64,000 nucleotides of DNA. It comes from Utricularia gibba (taxonomy: Eukaryota > Streptophyta > Magnoliopsida > Lamiales > Lentibulariaceae). The stretch lies in the NCBI GenBank assembly GCA_002189035.1, contig NEEC01000014.1, positions 2,916,501 to 2,980,500 on the forward strand. The letters are read 5' to 3'. Each line of letters opens with the position of its first letter. Positions within the stretch are counted from its first letter, which is position 1. A model generated the notes under the pieces. That model was not told the DNA's origin. It saw only the letters and a program-made list of their open reading frames with translations, and ran no database searches. The position numbers and the translations under genes are program-made. This document shows, piece after piece, positions 34,253 to 46,777 of this stretch.

Positions 34253-35935
34253 CTGTTGGGTTTCTCGTAGACATCGTATGTCTCAAAAGCAGCGGAATTT
34301 TAAAAATTTTGAGAAACCCCCAACGCAGATCTTGGAATACGGTATACATCAGACGGCCTCTATGGTATCCACACGTGGAGCACTCCATCGATAACCTTCT
34401 CAAGGCTCTTGAATGCTGGTCGAATTTCTCAGGTGCTAGTAGAGAAAAACGCCTCCTTGTGGATCAGTCTCTGAGAGCACGAAGACCTTCGAGGTAGATC
34501 TCAAGATCTAAATCTTTTGATAGATATATGGTAACATATCAAATCATATCTCCGTTAAGATCTTGTCTTGTGGAGATATGTATATGTTCCAAATCTTATC
34601 TATATATGATCTTTTATTTTGAGTTTAATCAATATTAATCTCAAAATAACTCTTAATTTAATTTATCCACTTTACCAATTACATCTTATGTAATTGTGTC
34701 ATTCTATTTTATATTGATGAGTGACTCCATTATTGTGTGTGACCCTATAGGCTTCTTCAATCAAGGTCGTAATAATAGATTTATTCATTAACTCTTAATT
34801 AATCAAATCCATCATTATCGATCATGAGTGATGTCTAGCAACATATCATGATCCCCAAGATGTAAGAATAATTAGGTGAACTGATTGAGTCTTTCCATGA
34901 CCAGTTACCATGCAATGAATAGCTTTCATCATACTTATATCTCATTCGATACTAGAACATGGGTGTGTGTCTTTCTGATGTATCAAACTTATAATTGCAT
35001 TCAAGCACTGACACTCAATGACCTACTCAAACAATTCGAGTGTCATTACCCTGAGCCCAGGACTTACTGTTAGGCTTTGATGCAATTACTTGAGATATGA
35101 TCTCATCGCTAACATGAGTGATGAATCCTTTATTGATCAATCAACTATCTCCAACCTTAAGGAGTCACATCCCTACTCATCCATACTAGGCAAGCCATGG
35201 TTAGGCTCCCATTAGTAATGAGCGAAAATGTGAGCTTAAGATCAAGATAACTTTGTTGACCTCAAGTCTAAGCTTACTTGCACGGCTGTCATATTCGAGA
35301 TCTTGCTACTAACACTTGGTTAGCTTCCCATAGTAGCATCTCGAAGATGAGTCATCCAGTGAATCGATTCTCTAATCGACACCCACACATAGGTTATAGT
35401 AATCTCATTACATCACTTGTGAGAACCATTGCCTAAACAATTTAGGGAACTCAATGTGTGCCAGCTTATCCATATTTGTGATATCCTCATTTCACAAATA
35501 CTCTAGCTAGAGAGTTTTTAACTTGATCATGAGTGCTTGAAGAATCTCACATTATGATCTCATCATAATTTCTATAGCACATAGATCAAGTAGAGGATTT
35601 TATCAATGATATAAATTTGATCACAATTCAAAGTAAATATCATAAGATAAGATTTGCCAATGAGTTGATTGTCTCTAGAACACATACACTAATAGATCTC
35701 AACCAGAATGGAGTTTTCTTTAGTTGGAGCATCTGTCATGGGTTCTTGAATTTCATTCATCATGCTATCTTTGCTTTTTTATGTCTTGGAAATAACTTTT
35801 TTCTTGGAAAAAAAACATCACACAATAAATATTTTTAATATTTATAATAATAAGCATGCAAACACTAATCAATAAAGCAATTAATGTTCAATCTTAATTG
35901 GGAGAATTGGCTTCATGTGACTGTTGTTTTTGTTT

Positions 35936-37994
35936 TCAAGTTCGTGCATTATGGTCTGGCATTTTACAAGTAGTGCACAATATCACATGTGCCTCACTGA
36001 ATGATTTTTTCCTTCTATCAAGTCCTACGAGAGGTTCATCTGGTAATCTTTTTCTATTTTTGGATGGTCTACCAACTTTTTTCCTTGCTGGCAATGCTTC
36101 TAGAGATGGTTTATCAACACGAGGCTGATATTTAGATGAACGTATGCCAATAACAAAACTTTGGTAAGCAGCACGGTATTCTTCCATAGTGTAGTATTGA
36201 TCTATCCACCTATAGGAATCCTCCCTAGAGGCCCGTAGCGCACAAATAGCATGGCTACAAGGGATTCCAATAAGTTCCCATCTTCGGCATGAGCATGATT
36301 TCAATGCTAGATCAACACAAACTTGTTCAAGTTAACCTTACAGTAACTTGCCAAATAAGATCATTGCTAGGCTTTGGTGTATAATGCTTTGAATTTTCAA
36401 CAGATTTATCAAACAACTTGCAAATGTGAGGACAAATAGTTGTTGTCCATTTCTCTCCCATCTATCGACAATTGCACAGCCTAACCATCACAAGTTTTCA
36501 AATCAAGTCAAGTAGCTGAATAATTGATTTGTCTCTCACTTGTAAAATAAAAGAATTAAAACTTTTTGACATATTATTCAGCAGTGTGTCGCATTTGGTG
36601 TGCATATTAAAGAACACATTGCACCAACATTTAGCAGGTTTTCCTTCTAACCACTTTTAAGCATCAGAGTCAAGAGCTTTAAATTGTTGCATTGCGATGT
36701 CAAAAATTTCAGGAGTGGATGCTCTGACTGCTTTCCAAAATGATGTCTTCAATAAAGGTGAACTATATCCAGCATGCTTCATATTTGTATACTTATCTAG
36801 CATAGAATCGATTTTCAGCTTCAGGAAAAATAATATCAAATGCTAGAAGCAGTCCCTTGTCTTTATTAGATACAAAACAATATTTGTACATATTTGTTGC
36901 ATCGATTTCCAAGTCACTCCACAATAGGGTTAGAAACCATAGCCAACTTTCTTTATTCTCCCTTTCTACAATTGCCCATGCAATGAGCAAAATGTTATTA
37001 TTTGGATCCAATCCAACAGTTGCAAGAACTTGTCCTTGAAATAGACTCTTCAAGAAACATCCATCGACACCAATAATGAGTCTACATGCTTTTAGAAAAC
37101 CTTCCTTGCTTGCTTTAAAGCACATGTAAACCCTCTGAAATTTTTTGGAAGTTCCAAAACTTGGTAGAACATGAAATACACATCGTGTTTTTGAGTTAGA
37201 TTTCTTAACCCCAGCTGTTTAATTATACAACTTCTTAAACTGATCAATGTGATGACCATTGATGATTTTCATTGCCAACGCTTGTTCTCTATAAGCTTTC
37301 ATCAGGAAGATACAAACACTAAGTTTTGGGAAATCATATCTTTGAAGAGCCTTGGTGTGAGTTTTCTATTTTGCCGAAACTTCTTCAAATATGTTTTACC
37401 AAGACATGTAGAAGTAATACCCATATTTCGATGTTGATGTCCACATTCATCATGATGTTTATCTTGAAATTCTCTCAATGTCAATGAGCCATTATTACGA
37501 AATTTACTGATGCAAATCATCCACAGACAGCCTTCTTGTACACATTTCGCTTCTATACGCAAAGCCTTGTTTTTTGTAAACCTCACATTCTTTCCTTGAC
37601 AATAGCAATGTTGTTTAATAGCATCTCTTACTTCATCTTTAGAATGAAACTTCATGCACAAATTAAATTCAGGTATCTTCTTACACGTTTTAGGATTGAA
37701 GAAAGAGCTCTTGTCAAATTTGGCTTCATCTTCTGAGCAAGTCATGTCACTATCAATATCATCATCACTTAAGGTGCAACCAACATCATTTGCATCATTT
37801 ACAAACTCAGAATCTACAGCATCTATGCCACTGCTACATAAAGCACTTGCTTTCTTTAAATATTCATCATAATCATTGTCAATGTTAACATCTTTTTCTA
37901 TTTCATAATCCGAATCAATCAAACTTTCTAATTCATCATCAGAGCCAATGTATGCTTCGTTCTCCTCATAGTTTATATCCCCAAGTTCACTCAT
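35936..37994 (-). pseudogene. MULE-C mudrA-type transposase
   Basis: Minus strand from 37994. The acidic N-terminus is MSELGDINYEENEAYIGSDD. A MuDR domain follows with LCMKFHSKDEVRDAIKQHCY and KNVRFTKNKALRIEAKC, then a WMICIS and HQHRNMGITSTCLGK stretch (to about 37302). A frame change precedes the catalytic domain: LIIGVDGCFLKSLFQGQVLA (about 37030-37090, first Asp), GLDPNNNILLIAWAIVEREN and CFVSNKDKGLL (second Asp replaced by Asn-Lys-Asp context). The SWIM finger CSCRRWELIGIPCSHAI and the start of a zinc knuckle CTTCKMPDHNART come last. The copia insertion truncates the end. An intron and decayed part lie at about 36350-36660. Transposase for MULE-C, now probably inactive. Confidence 0.8.
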
Positions 37995-39267
37995 TCAGCC
38001 ACATAAACTATCAGCATGAAGAAAATAGCCATGGAAAAATCAAAACCAACATTATCAAATTAGTAAAAAAAACAATAAATATCAAAACTTCATCGATTAT
38101 CATCACTAAAAAAAACTTACTTGTAACAACTCAAAAAATATTACACTAAAGATAAAAAAATCTACTAAACCTTAAAAGTAACTATTCTTAAATGAAAAAA
38201 AGGCAAGGGCTTCATGAGTGAGCTACTTCTTGTTCGGTAGAAATAAGAGGTAGAAAGGAATATTAACAGAAGTATAAATGAAGCAATTTTCAAAGATGAT
38301 AAAGTAATTCTTACTCACCGGTGATGCAATGGAAAAAATTAAAGCCAAATATGAGTACAACCTTTTTGCTCCTAACGATCCATCACAGTAATATTCTTCG
38401 AGCTAAGGCTAGTGAGCTTTTGTGAGAACGGGTTAATTTTGGGGGTGTGTAGTGTTTACCGGCGCGTGGATGGTATGATATACAATAATGATTATAATAA
38501 TGGGTATGTAGTGTAATTTCAAAAGATATGGATATATTGTGCAAAAAAAGTATACAGTATGGGTACGAAATGCAATTTCCTCATTACCTTTGCAACAAAA
38601 TGGCCACCACAAGGTAATTTGTTTCAATGAGTAAGAATATAGGATTCAGCTCACCTTGATGAATGAATCATTAAAAAACTTGATCAGGTCCAACCTTCCA
38701 TAATTAGGGTCATCTCAAATATAATGCATACTAATTCTCCACAACTTGTTCTGCTGATGCTATTGGAATTCTCTAAGGGATTGTCTTGTAACTAGATAAT
38801 TCACAATATCCATGTATCGAGGATTTCATTCTTGAATCACGCACAAGTGCTCATCAAGGGAGTTGTCATCAATGGGGCTTTATGCTTCGTTAGAAGTGAT
38901 GTGACCAAATTCTCACATCCTCTTTTGTTTTTAAGGACTTCATTCTTGAACTCTTGTAGTAGTAGTAGTATCCATTTCATAGATGAGGTTTGGAATCCTT
39001 TTTATTGAGAAAATACTATTATCCTCTTTTTTGGAGTAAACACTGATTTTTGTTTGAAGCAAGTAGAGTCTAAATATCTACAATGTAAAAATGTCAACCA
39101 AAAGCTTCTTTTACATTGTGATGTAATTCCTTTGCACACCATTATGGCTCATTGATTCATAATGAATAACATGTAATGTCTTCTTCACTTTTTGTTCTAG
39201 AATTGCTCCTAAAGCTACATTATTAGTATAACACATTAATTCAAATGGTAAATTCCATTATCGTGTT

Positions 39268-40744
39268 AAGGCAACATATGAGGCACAATTTAACAAGATA
39301 ATGGGTTGCTGTCAACAATTGGAAGCCATCAACCCAGGTTCAACTGTTAAATTAGATTTAGTTGATGATTCTATTGAACTAGGCCGCAAACGGTTCAAAA
39401 GGCTGTACATTTGCTTGGGTTCTTGTAAAAATGGTTTTAGGCTTGGTTGTATAAAAATTTTCGGCATAGATGGATGTTTTTTGATTGAAAATGTAGGGGG
39501 CGAGTTGCTTACTGCAGTAGGTCTAGATGCAAATAATAGAGTTTACCCAATAGCATATGCACTTGTCGAAGGAAAAAATAAAGAGGCTTGGAGCTGGTTT
39601 CTATCTATTTTAAAGGAGGATATTGGCATTACGGATGACAACATGCAGGAGTATGTGATCATGTCTGATCGAGATAAAGGATTGGAGTATGCTACCACAA
39701 TTATTCTTCCCAATATCAAGGTTTACATTTTTTACTTTGTTATGTTTTTTTCATTTTTTTGTCACATTAACATATGACTCTTGATTCCAGGTAAGGCATT
39801 GTGTTAGACATATGATCCAAAATTTAAAAGATAATGGCTATGGGGCTATGGCGATTCAAAGCATTGTATGGAGTGTTGTTCAAGCAGCAACTAAACAAGC
39901 GTTCGACCTTCACTTTTCTGAACTTGAGAAGGTTAGTGAAGGTACCTATGCTTACATGTGTAATATACCTTGGCATTTTTGGGCTAGCTACACATTTTCA
40001 GAGGGCACCACTAGTGATATTTTGCTAAATAACATGGCTGAAACCTTCAACTCAATGATTTTACTCGCAAGAAAGTTACCTCTGGTGCCAATGTTAGAGG
40101 GGATCAGAAAGAAACTTATGGAACGTTTTGCAAAAAATCTTTGTGCCTGCCTAAAATGGAAGACTTCAATCTGTCCTCGAATATGGAAAATTGTCCAACT
40201 GAATGAGGAAAAACAAGGCACTGGAAGAGTTATTCCATCTGATGGATGGAATTGGGAATGGACGGATGGCGAAGATCAGCACTGTGTGGATCTTGCAAGG
40301 AAAACATGCACTTGTCGCCGATTTCAACTAATAGGTACTGATATTAATAAGTGTAGCACATACTTTCTTTTTCTAATTTGTGTTTTTCTAGACATACCGT
40401 GCAAACATGCATTAGTAGCATTGAAGGCAAAGAAATAAGTCATCCACAATTTCATAAGTCCTCACTATAGTGTGAGTGCCTATGAAATGTGCTACAGCAT
40501 GCATATCCCACCTATGCTTGGCAACTTGTACTGGCCGTTACATGAGGGGGATCCACCTTTGCCACCATTGGTTCCTGTTAGGCGAAATGGCAGACCAAAG
40601 CAAAGTCGGCATCGACGAAAAGATGAACCGCGCAAAAGGTACACAAGCATCAGCACCTATAGATGCTCCATTTGCAAGGCCAAAGGGCACAACAAGAAGA
40701 ATTGTCCTCAAAAAGACACGCAGGTGGATTTACAGTCACAGTGA
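39268..40744 (+). pseudogene. MULE-D mudrA-type transposase, N-terminally truncated
   Basis: Opens with KATYEAQFNKIMGCCQQLEA and continues into the MULE catalytic domain. Residues include FGIDGCFLIENVGGELLTAV (about 39460-39520, first Asp), GLDANNRVYPIAYALVEGKN, EAWSWFLSIL, YVIMSDRDKGLEYA (second acidic site) and, after an intron (39721-39790), VRHCVRHMIQNLK. Next are NNMAETFNSMILLARKLPLV and the SWIM finger: CTCRRFQLIG, an intron (40335-40391), then DIPCKHALVALKAKK. The last segment (about 40439-40744, after TAA or via a further intron) has a zinc knuckle CSICKAKGHNKKNC. Compared with full mudrA it lacks the N-terminal third. It is the best-preserved transposase core here. Confidence 0.8.
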
Positions 40745-41059
40745 AGTGGCACTAAAAGGAAGAGGGGGAAGAAGAAGACATCAAAAGCGTAGGCACTTTT
40801 CAAGGCATATGTAGTAATGGCTTATTAAGGCGCTAGTTTTTGAAAATGTTGTAATGCCAAGCATATCTTTTGTAATTCGAAGTTACCTTGGCTTTTTGTG
40901 ATACTGCCTTGTTAAAGCAACAACAATTTGCATTTTAATAAAACCAAGTCCACTAAAACTAACAAACGTGTTCTTTAAAACACATTAATTGTACAACATA
41001 AACTACTTCAAAATAAAAAGCACGATACTAAGAACCCTCTTCAACATAAGCTTCCAATG

Positions 41060-41623
41060 CTAAGCACTTTTTTTTAGCCAATCAACCCTTTCGAGATGTT
41101 GCTGTAGACTAGCACGATACTGAAACAATTTTAGGAAATGATTAGACTTTACAAATCATAAATCATTCCATTCTAAGAATTAATCATATTCAATCTCAAA
41201 TATGTCAAGACATTCCTACCTCCTCAACACGCATTTGTGCTTCACAGATTTTCTCCACAAGATCCATATTAACCTCTTCTAATGCCCGAATCTGGAATTA
41301 AAAAGACTGGTCTGTAATCACTCTTGGGAATCAATATGAACATCAATTTTAACCGAAAAAAACCTAACCTGCTGCTCCACTTTAGAGGGAGTCAAGGAAT
41401 TATTTTTTACCCCATCAGATGACTCCAAGCCCAACTCTTCCTTCAACTTCTTTACTGTTGACACGAGCTGATTGATAGTTTCATCGATAGTCCTGTTAGC
41501 ATTGGTCGTGGATGCTCTCTTCACTTGCGTCCATAGCTCTTCACCACCCACGTCTTTCCCGGCCTTCCTCTTTTTCGACTTCTTGCCAGATGCTGCACCG
41601 ATTTGAGACTTACCACTCGACAT
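41060..41623 (-). CDS. Small convergent coiled-coil protein gene in MULE-D (three exons, ~128 aa)
   Basis: Exons on the minus strand: 41623-41369 (85 codons, ATG at 41623), 41291-41220 (24 codons) and 41119-41060 (19 codons plus TAG). All introns are GT/AG and all junctions are phase 0 without stops. The product begins MSSGKSQIGAASGKKSKKRK, a Ser/Lys-rich start with a likely nuclear localisation signal. It continues with TIDETINQLVSTVKKLKEEL and, in exon 2, IRALEEVNMDLVEKICEAQM, both coiled-coil-like, and ends HLERVDWLKKSA. I do not recognise the family. It sits tail-to-tail with the mudrA gene just inside the right TIR, the same arrangement as mudrB in maize MuDR, but I see no sequence resemblance to MURB from memory. 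Confidence 0.6.
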
Positions 41624-41989
41624 TCGCAATTCTTCGACTAGGGTTCACCAATTTGGGGGCGGGGCAGTTATAACTGCATTAAAAGGTCAACAAATATCAT
41701 TTTTTGAGTCGGGTTTGTTAAAAGGGCCGGGTCAATCCATTAAAATACACGGTTTTGTAACAGAGAGGATCAAAGTATCACAAGAATAGACGAAAAAGGA
41801 TTCAATTGGATCCACACTAAAAAGGGGGACGAAATAAAATCCCTTACATGAAATTGAGGACCAATTTGATGATTTCTCCATGCACAACCCCTCACCTTCA
41901 CTGAGACGTCGAATACAATATTGAAAATAAAACTGAAAACTTCATAAATGTAGATAATCATTCAGCTTAACAAAGCATATGAGTGGGGA

Positions 41990-42180
41990 TTTTAGTGACC
42001 AATGAGTTGAATCATAATAATATGATTATACAAAGATAAATGAATGATCATATATATAAGCTGGTAGATAAATATGAGATTAGAGTGAAAGTTGGGAGCA
42101 TACGTCACATGGTGTAAAGCAAATTTATTTCCAACAATAACTATTACAATTTTGGAAATGATTGCTTTAACTTCATTTAA
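41990..42180 (-). pseudogene. Copia pol fragment (pre-integrase region)
   Basis: The minus strand encodes NKFALHHVTYAPNFHSNLIF followed by IYQL. This matches the plant copia stretch between protease and integrase (typically xLxxVLYVPxLxxNLISVxxL). No neighbouring domain is clear. Short relic. Confidence 0.5.
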
Positions 42181-42780
42181 CATAGTAACTTAGTGGTCAT
42201 ATATTTAAAACTCCTATATCTAAAATCCAATAATCACGAATAAACATACTATACAACTTTTCAAAATCTCCTTTTTTTCTATAACTTACTTCATCGATTA
42301 CTAAATAATTATGACATTTGTTTTCCATTGTTTTGAACTAAAAAAGTTTTAATGTTAGAAGAATTTGGATTCATCGTACAGAATTCACGTTAACATGAAC
42401 ATCCGTCAGAGTTTTGACTCCATTATGCAAAGTCATAACTAAGGAATTTCTGCCACCCCTTGCTAAATTTCATATGTGAGCAACAAAACCCAAGTTCTCA
42501 TTTAAAGTAGCAACTGAAAAATCACGATAAGATGTTATTGTGGTCGACCCACAGACTTCATCCTCCAAGCGTAATCGACGCCAGGATGAAATCGGGTCTC
42601 GCTCTGTTCAGTAACGCCACGGGGAAGAAGGGCTGATACGGATAGCTAAGACAAACCGACCCTCTTTATGGGGCCGGACTAAACATAATGGGCCTGACCC
42701 AAGTAATTTTTAATTTGTGTGGCTTGACGGTTGAATTTATTCAACGCCTGATGATGCTAATTCCCTCCTCTTTTGGATCA
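42181..42780. other. Intergenic, upstream of RABE1-type gene
   Basis: No gene seen. The proximal part contains a TGGGCC element (42689-42694) in ATAATGGGCCTGACCC, a Site II-like motif common in plant housekeeping promoters. The 5' untranslated region probably begins near 42750-42830. Confidence 0.5.
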
Positions 42781-42955
42781 TTTTCCATTTTAGTAGATCC
42801 ACGCTCTGGGATCTGGTAATCTCATTTGCAGTTTTCTGCATCATGAGCTGATGGGGCAAACGCGGGGATTTGATTGAATTGCTACTTTTTTTTTTCTAGT
42901 GTTATGGTTTAATTCATCAAGTAATGTCGATTTTTTCAGAAAGGGGACAAATCTG

Positions 42956-44665
<1,710 letters not shown>

Positions 44666-46777
44666 GGTTAAACAAAAGCAGTCTTTTATATCAGTTTAAC
44701 TCATTCCTGAAATTGCTTGGGTTATGCCCTACTTGTCTGAATTTTTGTACGCACCCTGTGGAGCTCCAAGCTTGTGGATTTGCTTTTGTAGTGTGTTGCA
44801 ATTCATAACTCGCACCCCTAGGGGGTGGGTACTTTGTGTCAAATATAATGAGCGCCATTAAATTTACCATTCGTTGGACTTTTTACCGTGTGTGGTGGTT
44901 ATTCTTCTGAGACACCATGCCTCCATTAATTGAGCTCCCACCAGTCGTTTCCCTGAACACCTTTATGTTTTCACCCTGAATTGAAACAAAAAGGGAATAA
45001 AGAATGCCTTTTTACCCTATCTGGTTGAATTACCGGGGCATGTGCACCAAATGATGGTGATTTTAGGTAACCACTCATTGGTGATGTAAAAAGAACTCCA
45101 TGCGCGCTGTAAGGTAAGAATTATGGACCATAGAAGGAAGATCTACCCATCATATCTGATATTATTTATTGGCATAGTTATAGTGTTGGTCTACAAGCAT
45201 ACTGCGGCAAGGGGTGCAATTATGTGGCGTAGTAGTACTACATTACTGTCATCTATCTTAATACTGACCGGCGACCGCTCTTGGATGAGCAAATCCGGTT
45301 TGGGGCAGTGGGGATACCTCATGTCCTTTCTTACCCTCTGGACCAAAACACACTTGTGCCCGGGGGCAAATCAAATATGAAAGGAGAAAAAAAATTGTCG
45401 GAGATTCTCTCTCTCTCTCTCACACACCTTAAAAGTGATGTGCGGAAGCGGTATGGATGTTGATCCCTTCTCAGCACCATGACTGGGTCCGTGTGTTGCT
45501 TCGATGCATAAAAATACCTGCGAGTGCGAGGCGACCTCATTTGGCACTTGCCTATACACACACAAATGCAAAGGAAGTCAAAAGACAAAGTTCGGGGGGT
45601 TGGAGCGAGGGCCCACATTCAATCATATTTTTGGACCACCACTTGGGGGTTCTCTCATTTCACATTAGGCATTAGCCCTCCCCTCCCCTCCAAGGCCGTA
45701 CCCAACCAGCGGTTGAAAACCGGGCAACCGGATGATAAGTACTAATGTGTTTCCCTCCTCGGTGAACCGGGTTGTTCTGTCATCCGTGTCTGGGCTCCTG
45801 GTGCCTCACTTATTACTACCCGAGTAAGCATTTATATTTTCCATTAACATACAGGTGAAAAAAAGGAAACAGTGGATAGGCATCTTGCAGCATGGACCGG
45901 ACATGGCCATGGACATGGACATGGTGAGCGTTGGGTACATGTCTCACTTTTACCCATGGCTTCTCATAAATGATCATATTGTGGCTTCCATAATGTGTGG
46001 CGTCATAAATACTCCTTTAAATGATAAATTAATTATTCTAAAATAATGCCGTAGAGTAGGTTGACCGATGCGTCACGCGGGACGGGACGTCCCCCTCATG
46101 CCCACGTGTTCACCAAACAACACATGACCCCGAGGCGACTATACCAAAAGGAAGACCATCCCCAATTTGATCTCACGGTGCGGGTGCACCAATTTATTTC
46201 AATCGCTCTACATGCGCCAGGTTTGCCCCCGGGAGTTTCATATTTTTTTTCAAAATTTGGTGGACGCGTGTGCAGGGGTCCCCACGATTTGCCCCAATTC
46301 TCACACTGCACCCGCCTGCAATCCTCTCGTATTTTTCAAACCCACACACAGGCACAGGTACCAGAGAGAAAGAAAAAGAAAGATAGAACTACTCGTTTTT
46401 TCCAACACACACATTGCTCGCTTCAGTTCCGTCATTAATGCACACCCCGAAGCTCTCCCTCACATGCTCTCCGTGTCTCCTTCTCCCTCAACACGTAATG
46501 ACGGTGGATGGATCATGAATGATCACCCTTACGAGTATTTCTCACTTCCTCCCTGCCTTGTCCTCTCTGCTCCATATTTTGCCTTCTGCTTTTATGGAGC
46601 TTCGGTGATGATTCCTTTTTATGCGTAATGCGCTGGAAGATCTGCTTCACATGATTGCTTTCTTTTCCGTTCGTGGTGAAATGCAGAGGTCGTGACAACA
46701 TGCGGAAAAATATCTGGATTGCGTCGAGTTTGGATCGCGCTATGTTTTTTTCTTCGATTTGAGTTGCAATTAACGAA
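44666..46777. other. Intergenic between RABE1-type and TRM-like genes
   Basis: Contains the RABE1 3' untranslated region and the TRM-like gene's promoter and leader. A CT/CA microsatellite lies at 45409-45427. Many short ORFs are present on both strands, but none has recognisable domains. Positions 46340-46460 are pyrimidine-rich with CACACA runs, compatible with a promoter/5'-UTR of the downstream gene. Confidence 0.5.
45409..45427 (+). repeat. CT/CA microsatellite
   Basis: A run of CTCTCTCTCTCT followed by CACACAC. A simple sequence repeat likely to be polymorphic. Confidence 0.8.

Larger units (their letters stand above)
33720..35893 (-). mobile_element. Copia LTR, primer-binding site and leader nested in MULE-C
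   Basis: On the minus strand an LTR ends ...GAGAAACCCAACA at 34254 and is followed by TGGTATCAGAGC (34252-34241), the initiator-Met-tRNA primer-binding site typical of plant copia elements. The leader with 57-bp repeats then extends left to about 33720. The LTR's other end is uncertain, between about 35705 and 35893, giving 1.45-1.64 kb. No gag or pol remains. A related LTR piece lies at 58525-59106. It truncates the 3' end of the MULE-C transposase. Confidence 0.75.
33233..38583 (-). mobile_element. MULE-C: Mutator-like element with 9-bp target duplication
   Basis: Terminal inverted repeats of at least 150 bp. The left end has ACATTTCGTATCCATATTGTAC...GCACAATATATCCATATCTT; the right end, reverse complement, has GCATTTCGTACCCATACTG...GCACAATATATCCATATCTT. 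They are flanked by TTACCTTTG at 33224-33232 and 38584-38592, a perfect 9-bp duplication as expected for Mutator. The host site is the gypsy integrase zinc-finger coding sequence. It carries a minus-strand mudrA-type gene and a nested copia LTR. Confidence 0.9.
29263..39290 (-). pseudogene. Athila-like Ty3/gypsy pol (RNase H to integrase end), split by two transposons
   Basis: Minus-strand segments, in order. RNase H (about 39275-38880) has LPFELMCYTNNVALGAILEQ and later VIHYESMSHN. The connection (38820-38600) has YMDIVNYLVTRQSLREFQ and DDPNYGRLD, ending in GGHFVAK at the MULE-C target site. A zinc-finger segment (33232-33120) has ILKVGLYYLRLLQNGYLICK and NFQKSGDL at the Harbinger target site. 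The integrase core (30082-29450) has EIKDKILLQPIFI and decayed REIKYILQC and KLNDASWGLWYKL. The integrase C-terminus has DLLKFYIFLPHDAVVL, KVNDDRLNPFYKNF and a stop at 29263. Excising the insertions, each with one target-duplication copy, keeps the frame at both sites. No chromodomain is seen. Stops and frameshifts make it inactive. RT, protease and gag would lie to the right but are replaced by MULE-D. Confidence 0.82.
39268..41900. mobile_element. MULE-D: 5'-truncated Mutator-like element with convergent second gene
   Basis: The left end is fused to gypsy RNase H sequence at about 39250-39290, so the 5' TIR, N-terminal domain and MuDR domain are missing. The right terminal repeat lies at about 41640-41900 and resembles the MULE-B terminus. 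Inside are a nearly intact catalytic half of mudrA (plus) and a small three-exon gene (minus) convergent with it. Confidence 0.65.

Noticed and set aside
44666-46777. Several overlapping ORFs (for example 46167-46628, 153 codons) considered as a gene between RABE1 and the TRM-like gene
   Set aside because: No domain, overlapping frames on both strands, and pyrimidine-rich leader-like composition; kept as intergenic.
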